From Ditylenchus dipsaci (Eukaryota > Nematoda > Chromadorea > Rhabditida > Anguinidae), in NCBI GenBank assembly GCA_004194705.1, contig SADC01000803.1, positions 124,001 through 188,000 on the forward strand: DNA of 64,000 nucleotides, written 5' to 3'. Shown here in pieces: positions 1 to 11,791 of this stretch. The translations under genes were made by a program, and so were the position numbers. The first letter of the stretch is position 1. The number at the start of each line of letters is the position of its first letter. Under the pieces are notes generated by a model, which saw only the letters and a list, made by a program, of their open reading frames with translations, was not told where the DNA came from and made no database searches.

Positions 1-832
1 AATATACCAAAATGATCAGCAGGAAAAACGCAACAAAACTAGTGCAAGGACTCACAAGATAACGCGAAAATATTACAATATTCAAGCCAAAACGATTTGA
101 CCTCAAAACCGTACCTAAAACCAGGGGCTTTTGGGCGAAAATTCAGGTGGTTATGGCTTAATTTTTGTAATTTTTCATAGTTTTATAGGACATTTACAGA
201 AAATAAAAGTATTACGTGATAGAGCACAAAAAACTGCATCAGATACCACTATTAGATCACAAGTGTTACTGTGTTTTTCCTCTTTTTGATAGGATTGAAC
301 AAGTGGCCTCTTAGCGAGGTCATAAATGGACGATTCTGGCTCAATTTCAATGGGCCTGAAATCGACACATTTTTTAAGATTCAGATACCGGGAGGATGTA
401 AAGACTCGCCAAAGTCTTGGTTATCTTTTGATATACAACTTGCACCAATATCGAGTTCAAAAATATTGATTCCAAGCTCAGTAAAATTAAGCCAGAATCG
501 TCCATTTATGACCTCGCTAAGAGGCCACTTGTTCAATCCTATCAAAAAGAGGAAAAACACAGTAACACTTGTGATCTAATAGTGGTATCTGATGCAGTTT
601 TTTGTGCTCTATCACGTAATACTTTTATTTTCTGTAAATGTCCTATAAAAGTATGAAAAAATTACAAAAATTAAGCCATAACCACCTGAATTTTCGCCCA
701 AAAGCCCCTGGTTTTAGGTACGGTTTTGAGGTCAAATTGTTTTGGCTTGAATATTGTGATATTTGCTTCTTGTCTCGTGAGTCCTTGCACTAGTTCTGTC
801 GCCTTTTTCACGCTGAGCATTTTGGTATATTG
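1..832. repeat. Foldback (palindromic) element, about 0.83 kb
   Basis: Positions 1-345 and 490-832 are near-perfect reverse complements around a loop at 346-489. The outer ends read TATACCAAAATGATCAGC and its complement. The left end coincides with the window edge, so the target duplication cannot be checked. The small ORFs here are simply the palindrome read twice. No transposase is visible, so it is probably a non-autonomous element. Confidence 0.85.
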
Positions 833-896
833 TCAGCAAAAATTTTCATTAAAAAGTCGACTGAAATAAACTGAACAAAGTGCCCTTCAAATTTCA

Positions 897-1480
897 GTAC
901 CAGGAAAACAGCTGGTTTTACCTCTTCTCCTGTAATTTTTGAGTGTATTTTGTTAACTTATTGTGCTGATTTTTGCTTATATTGTAGCTGTTGAATTTAT
1001 CTGCAAGTATTGACTAAGCATCTAGCAGTTATACACAGCTGTGACATTCTTTCAAGAAGCTTTGAGTGTGATATGACCTGGTCAGAAAATGGTGAATTTG
1101 TGCGTTGGATGCTGGTTGTCCGAGTTTTTTGCTGTCATTTGGCAGCTCACATGCAATCATTCGAAAGGGCAGATCCTCACGCTTTTTTTTGACATATTAC
1201 AGTCACAGATGTGGTCTGCAGATAAGTAATGTCTGCCCCTCGGGAGATCCCTCAACTTTCCTGAAATGGTCGTCAATTTAAAAGCGGTTATTGGGTCACT
1301 TTATGACTAGCAAACGCCCATACTCCTTTACACAAAAATGATCAGCGTGAAAAACTGTACCAGAATAAACAAAAGTTACGATCCTACTTTCCAGTGTTAA
1401 AACTTTTAACTTAAAAGACAAATATTTTATTGTGTAAAGACTGTTAACACTTTATAGTCGAACGTGACACCACCGAAAGA
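897..1480 (+). repeat. Dispersed repeat, copy 1
   Basis: This stretch matches 60955-61560 in the same orientation at moderate identity over about 600 bases. Both copies carry a CAGGAAAACAGCTG-like start, a GCAAGTATTGACTAAGC block, GAAATGGTCGTC and AAAATGATCAGCGTGAAA. No long ORF is shared. I read it as an old transposon or its relic; its family is not recognised. Confidence 0.7.
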
Positions 1481-1533
1481 GGTCTTTTTCTTGTAAATAA
1501 CGAGAAACTAATTCTAGTGCCCAGTTTCTTTAG

Positions 1534-1670
1534 GTCGTCCATTGGAATATGTACTCCATCAATATCTCACTTTAGTGAAACCGGCATTCGAAGATTTTTG
1601 TCTTCCTACCAAAAAATACGCCGATGTCATTATTCCGAGAGGGGCCGATAATGATGTGGCAATTGACTTG
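1534..1670 (+). CDS. UCK: Uridine-cytidine kinase, single recognisable exon (partial gene)
   Basis: One exon is bounded by a TTTCTTTAG acceptor and a GTAGGC donor and entered in phase 1. It encodes 45 residues, including [28 protein letters not shown] and [14 protein letters not shown]. This is the conserved C-terminal part of uridine-cytidine kinase, which phosphorylates uridine and cytidine in the pyrimidine salvage pathway in the cytosol. The N-terminal P-loop half would lie left of the window. I did not find the usual following exon (IVQHI-like), and the ORF would otherwise stop seven codons past the donor. The exon is flanked by a foldback element and a dispersed repeat, so this may be a normal exon between transposon-filled introns or an orphaned fragment. 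Family identity is secure; gene integrity is not. Confidence 0.85.
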
Positions 1671-2756
1671 GTAGGCCTTTTCTATTAACTTAAAGGGGTA
1701 TTCATATACGCATCGCCCTATTTTGACTTTTCTAATCCTGGTGCACATCTTATTTATATTTTATTAAGTTTGCCAACTACAAGGTCCAAAAACTATCGAG
1801 GAATCGATTGGAGTTGCTTCCATCACCACCAGGGTTTTCATATGATATCATGTAGCCTGATATGATATCAAGGGGATGATATTACGTATCATATCATTTT
1901 GTTGCACTTCATGTCATATCAGTACCACATCATTCAAATGTTCGTGTTGTCATATCATGTTATTATCATATCACCCGACACGGGCGATCACGGACATAGG
2001 AAAGACAAGAATATTTCCACACCAAAATCTCTGCAGAAAAATCAGGTAGCTAGCAAAAGTTTGACCAAGGAAAAAAGAGTACTTTTGATGTGTAGGATTT
2101 CGGTGCTATTTCGAAACTGACATTTTTTTGTATTTTTTTTACCTGATTGTATACAACCTTTGATGAAAATGACGGCAGAAAGCAGAGGTTTTAAATGAGT
2201 GTGTAAATTAAAATTGCGAAAAAACGTCACCTCCAAGATGATACCGAAAAGTTCTAGGAAAATCTTGAGTACGATGGCATAGAATCGGACATCGTTGAAT
2301 GTTCATCAAATTTTAACTCTAACTTCATATTGCTTTTTTCTCTGTAAAATAGCTCAAATGAAAGCCTATAATCTTAGATAATTTTTTGGTATATGAAACG
2401 TGTGACTTGTAGAAAAAAGTCAGAAAATATAGACCAACCCGGTCAAGAAAAAACCCCTAAAACCATCGATTTTCAAAATCATTTTGACACCAAACTCGTT
2501 AATAAAAGGAGATTAAAAAAAAGGTGTGCTCCCAGTGGTAGTCGAACCTGTGACCTAGGACGATGCGTATATCTTACACTTAAGAGCCGGTTTGTACTAA
2601 TGCGAACGATTTGTTCAGAATTTCGTGCTGAACACGATAGGAGAAAAAAATTCTCTAAAAAATGCTCTTACCATCAGAGTACTGCACACGGTATAATTAT
2701 TAATGAAATTAATACCAAGATTATACCCAAGAAGGTTTTAAAAATAGTATTACTTT
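1671..2756. other. Non-coding stretch with degenerate ATATGATATCA repeats and a tRNA-like SINE relic
   Basis: From 1836 to 1973 the sequence repeats imperfect ATCATATC/ATATGATATC words. Around 2513-2665 there is a reverse-oriented tRNA-like stretch (CCAGTGGTAGTCGAACC, a degenerate B-box complement). It is followed by a segment that recurs inverted at 8018-8100 (AATTTCGTGCTGAACA). The 121-residue ORF over this part looks like read-through of repeats. If the UCK gene continues rightwards, this is intron. Confidence 0.45.
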
Positions 2757-3722
2757 AGGTTAATCATTTTTTCTGTGGCAAATTTACTTTTTTTGTGGCA
2801 AATTTTTTCTGTAGCTAATTTACTTTTTTGTGGCAAATTTATTTTGTAGCAAATTTACTTTTTTTTTGTGGCAAATTTACTTTTTTTGTAGCAAACTTAT
2901 TTTGTAGCAAATTTACTTTTTTTTTGTGGCAAATTTACTTTTTTTTGTAGCAAATTTATTTTTTTCTGTAGCAAATTTACTCTTTTTTGTAGCAAATCCG
3001 ATTTCAGTCCGTAGCACATATACTTGGGCTAATGTGCTTATTTATTCATCCTTAATTCTCAAAACTTGTATTCTGTGTCTATGAAAGACTTGGACTTCAT
3101 GAAAGACAAGGGCTCGTAAAGCTAATAGTTAATTGCTCGTAAAGCTGCTGGGCTCTAGGTCTAATCTAGCACACACACCTGGCACACTCTCGGCTGCTTC
3201 ATTGCTCAACAACCTCTGATGGATCAGTTATGAAATTCTTAAATTCAAGCTTACCGGATTCACCATCAATACAATGCATGATGATGATTCTTTTAGCCTT
3301 GGCCACATTTTCCTCCACCATTTTGAGAAGAGCAACACTTCAGTCCGTACGCTTTTGGATCTTAACGGGCTTTTTCTTGTGAAGAAAAGAGTGTTGGCCG
3401 AAATAGCCGGGTACAAGTGGGATCTTCTGCCAACTGATTATGATCTTTCAGGAATTTGCAATTTTCGGGTGCCGGACCAAACTCGAAAATCGGAAATTCT
3501 CGAAAATCTGTTTTCAGTCTAAAAAGACTAAAAACGGTATGCGGATCAAGCGTATCAACAGATATATATATGTTTCTGAAATTTTTAGGAATAAATAAGC
3601 ACACTAACTCAAGTATATGTGCTACAGACGAAAATCGGATTTGCTACAAAAAGGAGTAAATTTGCTACAAAATAAATTTGCCACAAAAAAAAGTAAATTA
3701 GCCACAGAAAAAATGATTAACC
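2757..3722. repeat. Foldback element, word TTTTGTAGCAAATTTAC
   Basis: The left end carries about ten tandem copies of TTTTTTGTRGCAAATTTAC (2760-3000). The right end (3635-3722) carries the complementary word, and the outermost bases GGTTAATCATTTTTTCTGTGG match inverted. Inner arms also pair, for example AGTCCGTAGCACATATACTTG at about 3006 with its complement at about 3610. No transposase is seen. Confidence 0.8.
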
Positions 3723-4215
3723 ATTACTTTATACCCTGGGTATAAAGTATAAGTTAATACCTTTTATACCCAGGGTATTGTTTTAACAACAAACATTTGA
3801 AATTCAAAAAATTCGATATTTAAATATTTGTTGCCTCGAGTGGAATTTGAAATTTGATGTTAAGCTTCAAATTTAAATGAGGGACACGGACATTCCACCC
3901 CAGGACATTCCACCCCCAGGACATTTCACCCCCTAGGACATTTCACGGGTACGGTGAAATGTCCTAGGGGTGAAATGTCCCGGAGTAAAATGTCCCAGGA
4001 GGTGAAATGTCCTGGGGTGAAATGTCACGTAACCTTTAAAGGGCAGTTTTTCAAGCAAATCAATCATGCTGAACATGAATCCGGCGTTAAAATTGAGATT
4101 TTGCTTCAAATTGGCCAAGGTATGATTGTATACCCTGGGTGTAAAACAATACCCTGGGTATAAATGTATTGACTTATATTTTATAGCCAGGGTATAAAAG
4201 CAATACGCCCCAGTT
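3723..4215. repeat. Nested foldback: TATACCCTGGGTATAAA shell with GGACATTTCACCCC core
   Basis: The self-complementary word TATACCCTGGGTATAAA flanks the region (3727-3780 and 4128-4200). Inside, 3886-4030 is a hairpin whose arms are four to five copies of GGACATTTCACCCC and its complement. The core begins with GGGACACGGACAT, an end sequence that recurs in other elements at 29018, 31205 and 63180. Confidence 0.75.
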
Positions 4216-4232
4216 ATTTATTGTATCCTTAT

Positions 4233-5090
4233 ACTATTTTTATACCAGAATAGTAGGCTTCGGGATGCGGGTTTCCGCCAGGAAAATTACGGGAATCCCG
4301 TGGGATTCGGGATTTTTCAAAAAAAACCACAAAGTGACTATTCGAACTGAATTTTTCGTATGATATGGAATAAAATTGGGTTATGAGGCTCCAACTTAAC
4401 TTACCGTGGTAACTTAGAGTTTTTAAGTTACTACGAAACTGGTAACTTGACACAGCCAGTAAAATTACCGACAACCGGTAAGTTTAATCGGCTGTACAGT
4501 TAACTTTGGCTGTACAGTAAACTTTGACTTGTACAATTAACTGTAGATTGTACAGTTTACTTTATAGTTAGCCATAGAGTTAAAGTGGCGCCAATAAAGT
4601 AAAATGGAAACTTTTATTTTTTACGAAATCGATCGACAAAGTCGAAATTCATACGATTTCGGAAAGTATAATGTGCAAAGTATAATGTGACTACAGTTTG
4701 GTCAAAAAATTCAACAGCTAAATCAAAATGAGTCGCACCCTGCTAGGAGCGAACTTGAAAAGCTGCTTTTATATCAAGAGTGCACTGTAAAATGATAAAA
4801 ACTGTTTTGGTAAATGCTGAGATTGGCACTTTGATTTGAACACCCCTACGGAACATCATGAAAACATTGTAACAGACTTACAAAATTCGATTTATCAGAT
4901 TTCGGGATTTTTTCGGGATTTAAATGGAAACGGAAAATGAACCAGCGCGATTTGGGATTTTAGCTTTTGGGCCGGCGGGATTCGGGATTAGGATTTTGAA
5001 AATTTTCGGGATTCCAAAAACCGGGATTCCCGTAGGATTCCCGTCCCGTCCCCAAGCCTACAAAATAGTGTTATTTGGGTATAACTTTAA
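4233..5090. repeat. Foldback element, word TTCGGGATTCCCG
   Basis: The ends pair as AATAGTAGGCTTCGGGAT (from 4248) and its complement AAGCCTACAAAATAG (to about 5078). Both arms carry repeated CGGGATT/GGGATTCCCGT words. The middle contains several short TAACTTACC/GTACAGTT repeats. No coding potential is evident. Confidence 0.7.
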
Positions 5091-5122
5091 TTTACAATTA
5101 TACCCTGTGCAGTACCCTGCTT

Positions 5123-8002
5123 ACCATGGAACCCTCACGGGTCGATTGTATGAAATCGGAGAGTTTCGGGTGTTTTAGATATTTGATTGAACTTTTTATA
5201 CGAAAACAATTTTGCGCAGTTGAAACGGCTATTTGGTGCAGAATTCGACAAGCTTTCAAATGAATACAAGTTTACTTGGGTGAGTGGTCACTAGCCATAT
5301 AAAATGCAAAATATAAGCATTTTTCAAAAATTCTTTTATTTTTAAAAAATTTAGTTCCTTTTTGTAAGCATCAAAACATCGTTGATATCACCGTTTATTT
5401 TAAAGCACTTGAGTGTGACAGAAAGCGCAGGAACTGCACATCATTCTGATACCAAAACGAGGCTATACCAAAACTAGTCCAAAAATTAACAAATTGCTTG
5501 GAGCTAGGCTTTTTTTGGGTCATTTGAAATTCGCGCCCTTTACGGCATTCTGTATTTTCACGTTTTTGTAACTTGGGACACACGTCTGACACAGCCTTTC
5601 AAAATTTGAATCTTAGTGTATTAGGGAGAAATGGGCGCCAAAAAAAAGGTCATAGAAATTAATCGAGGTGAGGCCTTTTTGGTTTCATGCTTCTGATGTG
5701 GTTTTTATTTTCGGTTTTTCCATGCTTATTGCCAAAAGATTCCTCACAGTAGGGGCTTTCGAATGAGCCAGAACAAATTTATGGTTTTTTATACAAAGGC
5801 TGGATGTTAAACTCAAAAACTCCTATTTTTACTCATAAAATGCCATTTGATGGTTGTTACTCATTTGATCCCGATTTCGGTACTAGTCTAATTCACTCCC
5901 GGTAAATTCGTTTCCCGGCAAATGTATCGTCCAGTCATTCAGCAGTAAGTACTAGGATTTGAATCCGCCTAGTAGCATTTACTTTATTGTACTCATTTCA
6001 TAATCTTTTCGGGGCTAAATCTGTTTCAGGGAACCCATACCACGCTAAACACCCATTCGATCTGACGGCTTATAACCACGGACAAAAATTTTTATATTCG
6101 TAGTCCGGAGTCATACTTTGGACGACGAGGCTGGCTCAGCATTTCAACAGGATTCACTCTTGCTCTAGATGATAAAAAAAATTCAATCTTTAGGACTGAT
6201 CTATAGGATGACATACCTGACCACCAGTTGTCTCGTTTTCTCTTCTTCGCCTTGACTCGTAAAATGGATTGGCTAATGTTCATTATAGCGTTGCAGAAGC
6301 GCTTATTGAAGCTTTTGTGCCATTCTTCTACGTGGTTGTTGGTTTTCGGCAAGACTATGTGGTAATTCATTCAACCGCTTTCCGTTTTTATGAAAAAATC
6401 TAACCATTCGATTTCCTTCACTGGCTTATCGACGCTGGCGGAACCAAATGGCTTTTTTGATGAAGGACTCGATCTGGCAAGGGTTTATCTGTCGGCAGCG
6501 ACAAAAGCTGAGCTTCTGTCAAGCCGGCTTTTTCTGAGACTAAGATTGGTAGACGAAGACACAAAATTGGTGATTGCAGCAGTTTTAACCTTCACTATGA
6601 CATTCCGACGCTGTAAACACACATATCATTTGAAAAAATGATAAATTACCGCATGGGCATTAGGATGCTGTATGCAGATGTGAGAATTGAGTAGGCGAAG
6701 ACCGTTGACTGACCCAAAGATTCTTTTTGCCGTACCGTTGCACTTGCTCGTCTTAATGCAGCGCCATTTTATGAATTGTCCCGTCGCTCACTACTCTGCT
6801 TTTCACAAAGTCATAGCCAGTGGCGATCAAGCACTGCTTTTCTCGATTCTTTCAAGACAAAATCTCCTAAAAATACCCAATAAAGAAGAAAAAAATAAAC
6901 AAAAGTTCTCTATCTGAAGAGATGCTTGATCCCACAAATTTCACCTTCGTTAGGCACACGCTTACCAAGGCATCACCCACTTTCATCGATAATGCTAAAC
7001 CAGAAAATTAACAAAAAAAATTCTACCAAAATGATTTAACAAAAAGACCACCATACTTTCGAAAAGTTGAAATCCAAATTTTTGAAATTGGGATCAAATG
7101 AGGTGGAATCAAATGAGTTGGGATCAAATGAGTGGGATCAAATGAGTTGTGATCGAATGAGTGTGTACGCAATTGATTGCTTTAAACGGTCTCTAGTTGT
7201 AAAAATTCTGACTTCACAGAAATTAGTCTGACTTTTCTGGTACCTGAATGTATAGGGCACATTTTGGTATATAAATTGCTCTAAAAATTATGTAGTTTTG
7301 CACTTTTTCTCTGTCGTGTGTTTAAAAATATTTTTTTGCGTTCTAAAGCAATCCAAATGGTCCAAACAAGACGTGCTACTATAATGCAAAAGGAGCAAGC
7401 CTTTCGTGGAATCTCGCTATTCAGGTTCAATTGAATTTGTGAATGAGTTTGTTGCAACAAAGCAGTGTTGCAAGAACTGTGAAAGCCCAAGGAACAACGG
7501 CGTACCAAAACCACCAGGTACAAATTGGCGCGTATATTTCGGTGTACAGCCTTAAAAATCATGTAAATACAGAACGGCACAAAAGGCGCGAATTTGAAAT
7601 GAGCCGGAAAAGGCCTAGGCACGAACAAATTTGTGGATTTTCGGACTACTTTCTCTTATGACTTGCTCTGTTGTTTTCGTATCGAAGTGATGTACAGTTT
7701 CTGCGCTTTCTGTCATAGTCAAGTGCTGAAAAATTAACGGTGATGTCAACAATTTTTCGATGCTTACAAAAAAGGACCGAATTTTTTATTTCTAAGAACT
7801 TTTTAAAAAGAGATAATATTTGGCATGTTATACGGCCAATCACCCGAGTAAAATTGTATTCATTTAAAAGCTCGTTAAATTCTGCATCAGATACATGTTT
7901 CAGCTGCGCAAAGTTGTGCCTCGTATAAAAAACACAATCGAATAACTAAAACAACTCCAAACTATGAGATGTCCAACAACCAACCCGTCAGGGTTCCATG
8001 GA
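5123..8002. mobile_element. MULE-like element relic with about 0.7-kb inverted ends
   Basis: Left arm 5123-5650 pairs with right arm 7550-8002. The terminal CATGGAACCCTCACGGGT faces ACCCGTCAGGGTTCCATG, and the inner blocks GACAGAAAGCGCAG, GTAAGCATC and AAATTCGCGCC also face their complements. A second inner pair repeats GGGATCAAATGAGT (5850-5890 and 7090-7170). Between them sits a transposase fragment at 6092-6370 on the minus strand. The size and layout fit a decayed autonomous MULE-type transposon; TSDs were not resolved. Confidence 0.7.
6092..6370 (-). pseudogene. MULE transposase C-terminal fragment
   Basis: A 92-residue reading frame contains PKTNNHVEEWHKSFNKRF. This matches the motif downstream of the catalytic core in MULE transposases (T-N-N-x-V-E-x-W-H), which excise and insert DNA through an RNase H-like DDE fold. 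No DDE residues are present in this piece, and the sequence upstream on the same strand is broken by stops. It is the only protein evidence for the class of the surrounding element. I consider it a non-functional remnant. Confidence 0.6.
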
Positions 8003-8673
8003 AGGAGCACTTTTTCAGATAATTTTTTTCTCCTATCTTGTTCAGCACGAAATTCTGCACAATACGCACCAATTAGCACAATCCGGCTTTTAAGTGTTAA
8101 AAGAAAATTAAAAAACTTGTTCTCACGATTGTGGCATTGTTATGCTAAAATTACATATAAAACCATTTGTTGTTGTGATTTTAAAATTGCAGATAGTGCA
8201 ACATATTCAAGAAATTCTTCGCTCACCTGTTAACTTTATGGCCGAGACTTTCAAACGAAACAATTCCAATCATTCGTCTGCCAATGGTTTTAGTGAACTT
8301 TCAAAGAGAAAAATTTCCAGGCCACATTGAATTCTTTATGTAAACTTTTATTTTCGGTGTGTTTCGAATTTCACAATTATACAATCGGCTTTCGGTAAAA
8401 CGGTCAGCCAGAAAAAGTTTTTTCGGCGTAGGGGCGTTTGCCCCTTTTTTCCACTTTTTCAAACTCTTTTTCTTCTTTTAGTTTTATTGTTTTTTGCAGT
8501 CTGTTGTTCTTTACTATTTTTTTCTTGAATAACAGCCATAAATTTATTTTTATACGACTATTAAGCCTCGGGGTGGATAGGGAATCACCTGGTACCTCCT
8601 CTAAATAGGTATCCATCGCTAAAATCCAAAATTTTGGATTTAACTGAAACTAACTAAAAGTCATTCTGGTTAT
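8003..8673. other. Non-coding stretch, repeat fragments
   Basis: Positions 8018-8100 are an inverted copy of 2575-2665 (CAGCACGAAATTCTG). The remainder is AT-rich with poly-T runs and a short pyrimidine-rich segment at 8440-8520. I see no convincing gene. Confidence 0.4.
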
Positions 8674-9697
8674 ACGACACTTGCGGCCCGGAAACTTGCG
8701 GCCGACACTTGCGGCCCGACACTTGCGGCCCAACACTTAAAAGGTCCAGAAAAGCAATTTGAAAATGGTTGAGAGGTTTTACTGGGAGGATAAAGCAATA
8801 ATACAAGGCCTACGTATTAAGTAACTTATTTGGCTGATTTGCCATGTTTTTTAACATAGGGCTTGGCAAAAAGAGTCTCTATATAATACGCCTCGATTTA
8901 AACTTTTTGGGTTTTATGTGACTTTAGGGGGAGGGGGGAGGTAGGCACTATTTTTCAGTGTTTCAAAATGAGTAGCCCGAAAAACACCGAAATCTGTAAC
9001 GCACGCACTACAGAGTTGGAGCAGTTAGGGAAGCACTCAGGAATCGCTCCGCCAACAGTGATTTCAAGTGTTTTTCCCGATATGAACAATTTTTCAGTGA
9101 GCGTGCAACAAATCTCGAGTGTTTTCGGAAAATCATGATTTTGCAGCGTGCACACTGCGGTTTCTTTTGCATATCTGCATATTATACATTTTATGATCAA
9201 GAGTATTTCTCGGAATCATGTCTAAGGTCAGTGATTGTGCGCATCTCTAACTCTCAAGCACCCTGCGCACCCGGAGGGGCACCCGCAGGGGGCTGGGGGA
9301 TGGGTTGAGATGCGTACACCCACATACCTTAGACACAAATCACTCGAAAGTGACTCTGGATGCATATAAAAAGCATGTATACCAGAGTTATCTATGCGGT
9401 ATGCTCCAGTATTCAAAACTATGTTCAACATCTTTGTTTTTTGCCCGAAAAGCATTTTCCCTACTGTTACAAGACTGGGCCAAAGGCCCAGCCATCCATC
9501 AATTCAGCCTAGCACTCAAAAAGTGCTTGGCTCAGGCGAAAAACCAACAAATCGAATCGAAAATTTCATCACCAAGTATCGGGCTGCAAGTGTCGGGCCG
9601 CAAGTGTCGGCCGCAAGTGTCGGGCTGCAAGTGTCGCCGCAAATGTCGGGCCGCAAGTGTCGGCCGCAAGTTTCCGGGCCGCAAGTGTCGTGTCACC
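8674..9697. repeat. Foldback element, word ACACTTGCGGCCCG
   Basis: The left array (8676-8735) holds four copies of GACACTTGCGGCCC. The right array (9583-9697) holds eight inverted copies (GGGCCGCAAGTGTCG with small variations). The outer arms match as GACACTTGCGGCCCGG and its complement. The interior was invaded by the element at 9186-9437. ORFs through the right array are only repeat read-through. Confidence 0.8.
9186..9437 (-). mobile_element. MITE family A, reverse-oriented copy
   Basis: It shares blocks with copies at 29437-29700, 49240-49432 and 52040-52312: ACTCTGGATGCAT, ACCTTAGACACAAATCACTC, a GC-rich hairpin (CCCCTGCG/CGCAGGGG) and GATGTTGAACATAGTTTTG at the far end. It has no coding capacity. 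It lies inside the ACACTTGCGGCCCG foldback. Confidence 0.75.
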
Positions 9698-10040
9698 GTC
9701 ATTCTACCCTATCCAAAATCTTGTCCTAAACACGGTTTGATAATGCTAAAACAGCAATTTGACTTGCAGAAACCCCTGTTCTGCATTATTCACGTATCCC
9801 GAAGGGTAACCAGGTGGTGCTCAAGTTGTTCTACCTAGGTAACGGTACTCTGGTGGAATTGCCTTGGTAGTAGTACCAGGTAGTGGTACCCAATGCTCAA
9901 ATGGTTTAGGTCGATGAAGATACCTGGAGATGAATGGATACCTCTGGTAAGTGGATACCTAGGCAGATAGGTCGAAATGAGGAAGTTGACTGGTTGGCCT
10001 ACTCAGTCCAGGTCCATATCCGGGTACAAGTGGTTGATTT
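9698..10040. repeat. Degenerate GGTAGTGGTACC-like repeats
   Basis: From 9800 to 9965 the sequence is a loose run of words such as GGTAGTGGTACC, TACCTAGG and GGATACCT. Similar runs occur at 30925-31040, 55835-55910 and 62225-62345. No gene is seen. Confidence 0.5.
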
Positions 10041-10728
10041 GGATGGCTAGGGGAAGATTGCCAAAAACGAAAATTGCCAAACGTAGGATTTCCCAAAACG
10101 AAGATTGCCAAAACGAAGATCGCCAAAACGAAGATTGCCAAAACGAAAATTGCCAAACCGAAAATTGCCAAAACGACATTTGCTTTTAGTGCAAAAAACG
10201 AAATAAAAAAGTGTTACCGTAAATACTCTATTAAATGGCCCGGGCCGTTTATTTTTAAACCCCTGAAAATTGAACAAAAAAAATATTTGATATTTTGGGT
10301 GCTCAATCCAAATCTGAAAAGTGGAATCAGGTAAACTCGTGGTAACTAAGAAAACGCGAAAAACAGATTTGCAAAATTGTTTTTCTAAGCTGAGATATAG
10401 GTCCTTAAGGGAGGCCGTTTATTAGACGGGGCCGTTAATTGGAGGGGGCCGTTTAATAGAGTATTTACGGTGTGTGTGAAAAGCGTATACAGTCGAACCT
10501 CGGTATAGCGACACCCCTTGGGACCGGCCTTGGAGTATCACTATACTGGAATGTCACTATATTGGAGCGTCACTTTAGTCATTTTCCTTTAGCCAAAACC
10601 GAACGAATGGATAAATGAAGGGTACATTATGTGAAACTGAGTGGTATATGTTCGTATTCACTAAGCTTTTATTTGTCATGGCAATTCTCGTTTTGGCAAT
10701 TTTCGCTTTGGCAATCTTCCCCATTTGG
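10041..10728. repeat. Foldback element, word GATTGCCAAAACGAA
   Basis: The left array (10050-10178) has nine copies of ATTGCCAAAACGAA. The right arm (10678-10722) has three inverted copies, and the ends GGGGAAGATTGCC/GGCAATCTTCCCC pair. A related but distinct family with the word AAATTTGCCAAAACG is at 58470-59512. A second element (10221-10474) and a truncated pogo-like end (from 10493) lie inside. Confidence 0.75.
10221..10474. mobile_element. MITE with ACCGTAAATACTCTATTAA ends
   Basis: The inverted ends CCGTAAATACTCTATTAAA and its complement (AATAGAGTATTTACGG) bound about 250 bases. Repeated GGCCGTTTA words lie just inside each end. The same terminal logic (ACCGTATTT-CTCTAAT followed by a C/G-rich word) occurs at 17728-17943, 35806, 36123-36351 and 38877. 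Confidence 0.7.
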
Positions 10729-10814
10729 ATGTCCACCTGGCTCAAATTTTTTTTCTCTTATTTTTCGGCTTCGAAAAGCTATTGCCTTCACTTATTTCGA
10801 TAATCCGAATATAC

Positions 10815-11197
10815 GGGCAGCCGACGATTGCGCCATTTCCAATTGCGCCAATTCAAATTGCGCCAATGCAGATTGCGCCACTGCAAATTGCGCCACTGCT
10901 AATTGCGCCAAAATCAGATTGCGCCATTGCAAATTGCGCCAAAATCAAATTGCGCCACTATATATTCTAATCAAAGTTAGGCAAATACTTTTTTAATCTG
11001 ATCTCAACGAATTTTGTTCCCTTCTACTATTAGGGCTGACTGTTTTCATGTCCTTCAATGACCAATTTCAGTAAAATGACCAGAAATTTGCAGGGTTGTA
11101 ATGGCGCAATGTGCAGTGGCGCAATTTGCAGTGGCGCAATTTGCAGTGGCGCAATCTGAATTGGCGCAATTTGAAATGGCGCAATCGTCGGCTGCCC
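10815..11197. mobile_element. MITE, word CAAATTGCGCCA, copy 1
   Basis: It begins GGGCAGCCGACGATTGCGCC and ends with the complement. Each arm has six to eight copies of AAATTGCGCCACTGC or AAATTGCGCCAAAATC. The flanks GAATATAC and GAAAATAC are a 7-of-8 match and are probably the target duplication. The 100-base centre is shared with 21147-21564. Confidence 0.85.
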
Positions 11198-11576
11198 GAA
11201 AATACTCTGTAAATTCCAAACTGTCATTTTAGCTATTTTACCAGAACTCAAAATTACCTAGAAAATGGCATTTTACTATTATCAAACCTTCTTCAGTGAA
11301 TGCTCGAATTACTGCAAAAAACGGGTTTTGGAAACCCATTTTCACCAAAAGGACGACCATTTGGTTGGGTTGGCGCATAAATCATCCAATAAAACGGATG
11401 CTGGATTATAAAAAAACATTTAAATGATAGGAGTTTTCACAAGAAAAAAGATTAATTTGAAAAAAAATCTTTGCTGAGGAATTTAGCGACCAGAGGGGGA
11501 ATTCACCGTAGGGAAATTTACCAGAAGGAGTATACACCGCGGGAAAATTACCCAGAGTCAAGACTATGAAAAGAAG
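11198..11576. other. AT-rich spacer
   Basis: I see no gene. Loosely repeated phrases around GAAATTCACC/GGGAAATTTACC/GGGAAAATTACC (11500-11555) may be a decayed word array. Confidence 0.3.
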
Positions 11577-11791
11577 GCGTGCCTATAAAAGATTTATTAG
11601 AGAAATGCTCAATGAACTATTTGATAAAAAAGACATTTGCTCAAATAAGGGTTTGCTCAAATAACCGATGTAATTCAGTGATTTTCTACTGAATTACATC
11701 GGTTATTTGAGCAAACCCTTATTTGAGCAAATGTCTCTTTTATCAAATAGTTCATTGAGCATCTCTCTAATTTATCTTTTATAGGCACGCC
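11577..11791. repeat. Near-perfect 215-bp palindrome
   Basis: The arms of about 100 bases (GGCGTGCCTATAAAAGAT at the left, its complement at the right) meet at GATTTTCTACTGAATTACAT with almost no loop. Only a handful of mismatches are visible. It would form a very stable hairpin if transcribed. Confidence 0.85.

Noticed and set aside
9305..9838. 177-codon frame, the longest in the window
   Set aside because: It spans MITE A and the GGCCGCAAGTGTCG array, so its length reflects repeats lacking stops rather than coding.
9959..10334. Frames rich in KTKIA, FVLAIFVLA and NEDCQNED
   Set aside because: Produced by the ATTGCCAAAACGAA array; opposite-strand frames mirror them.
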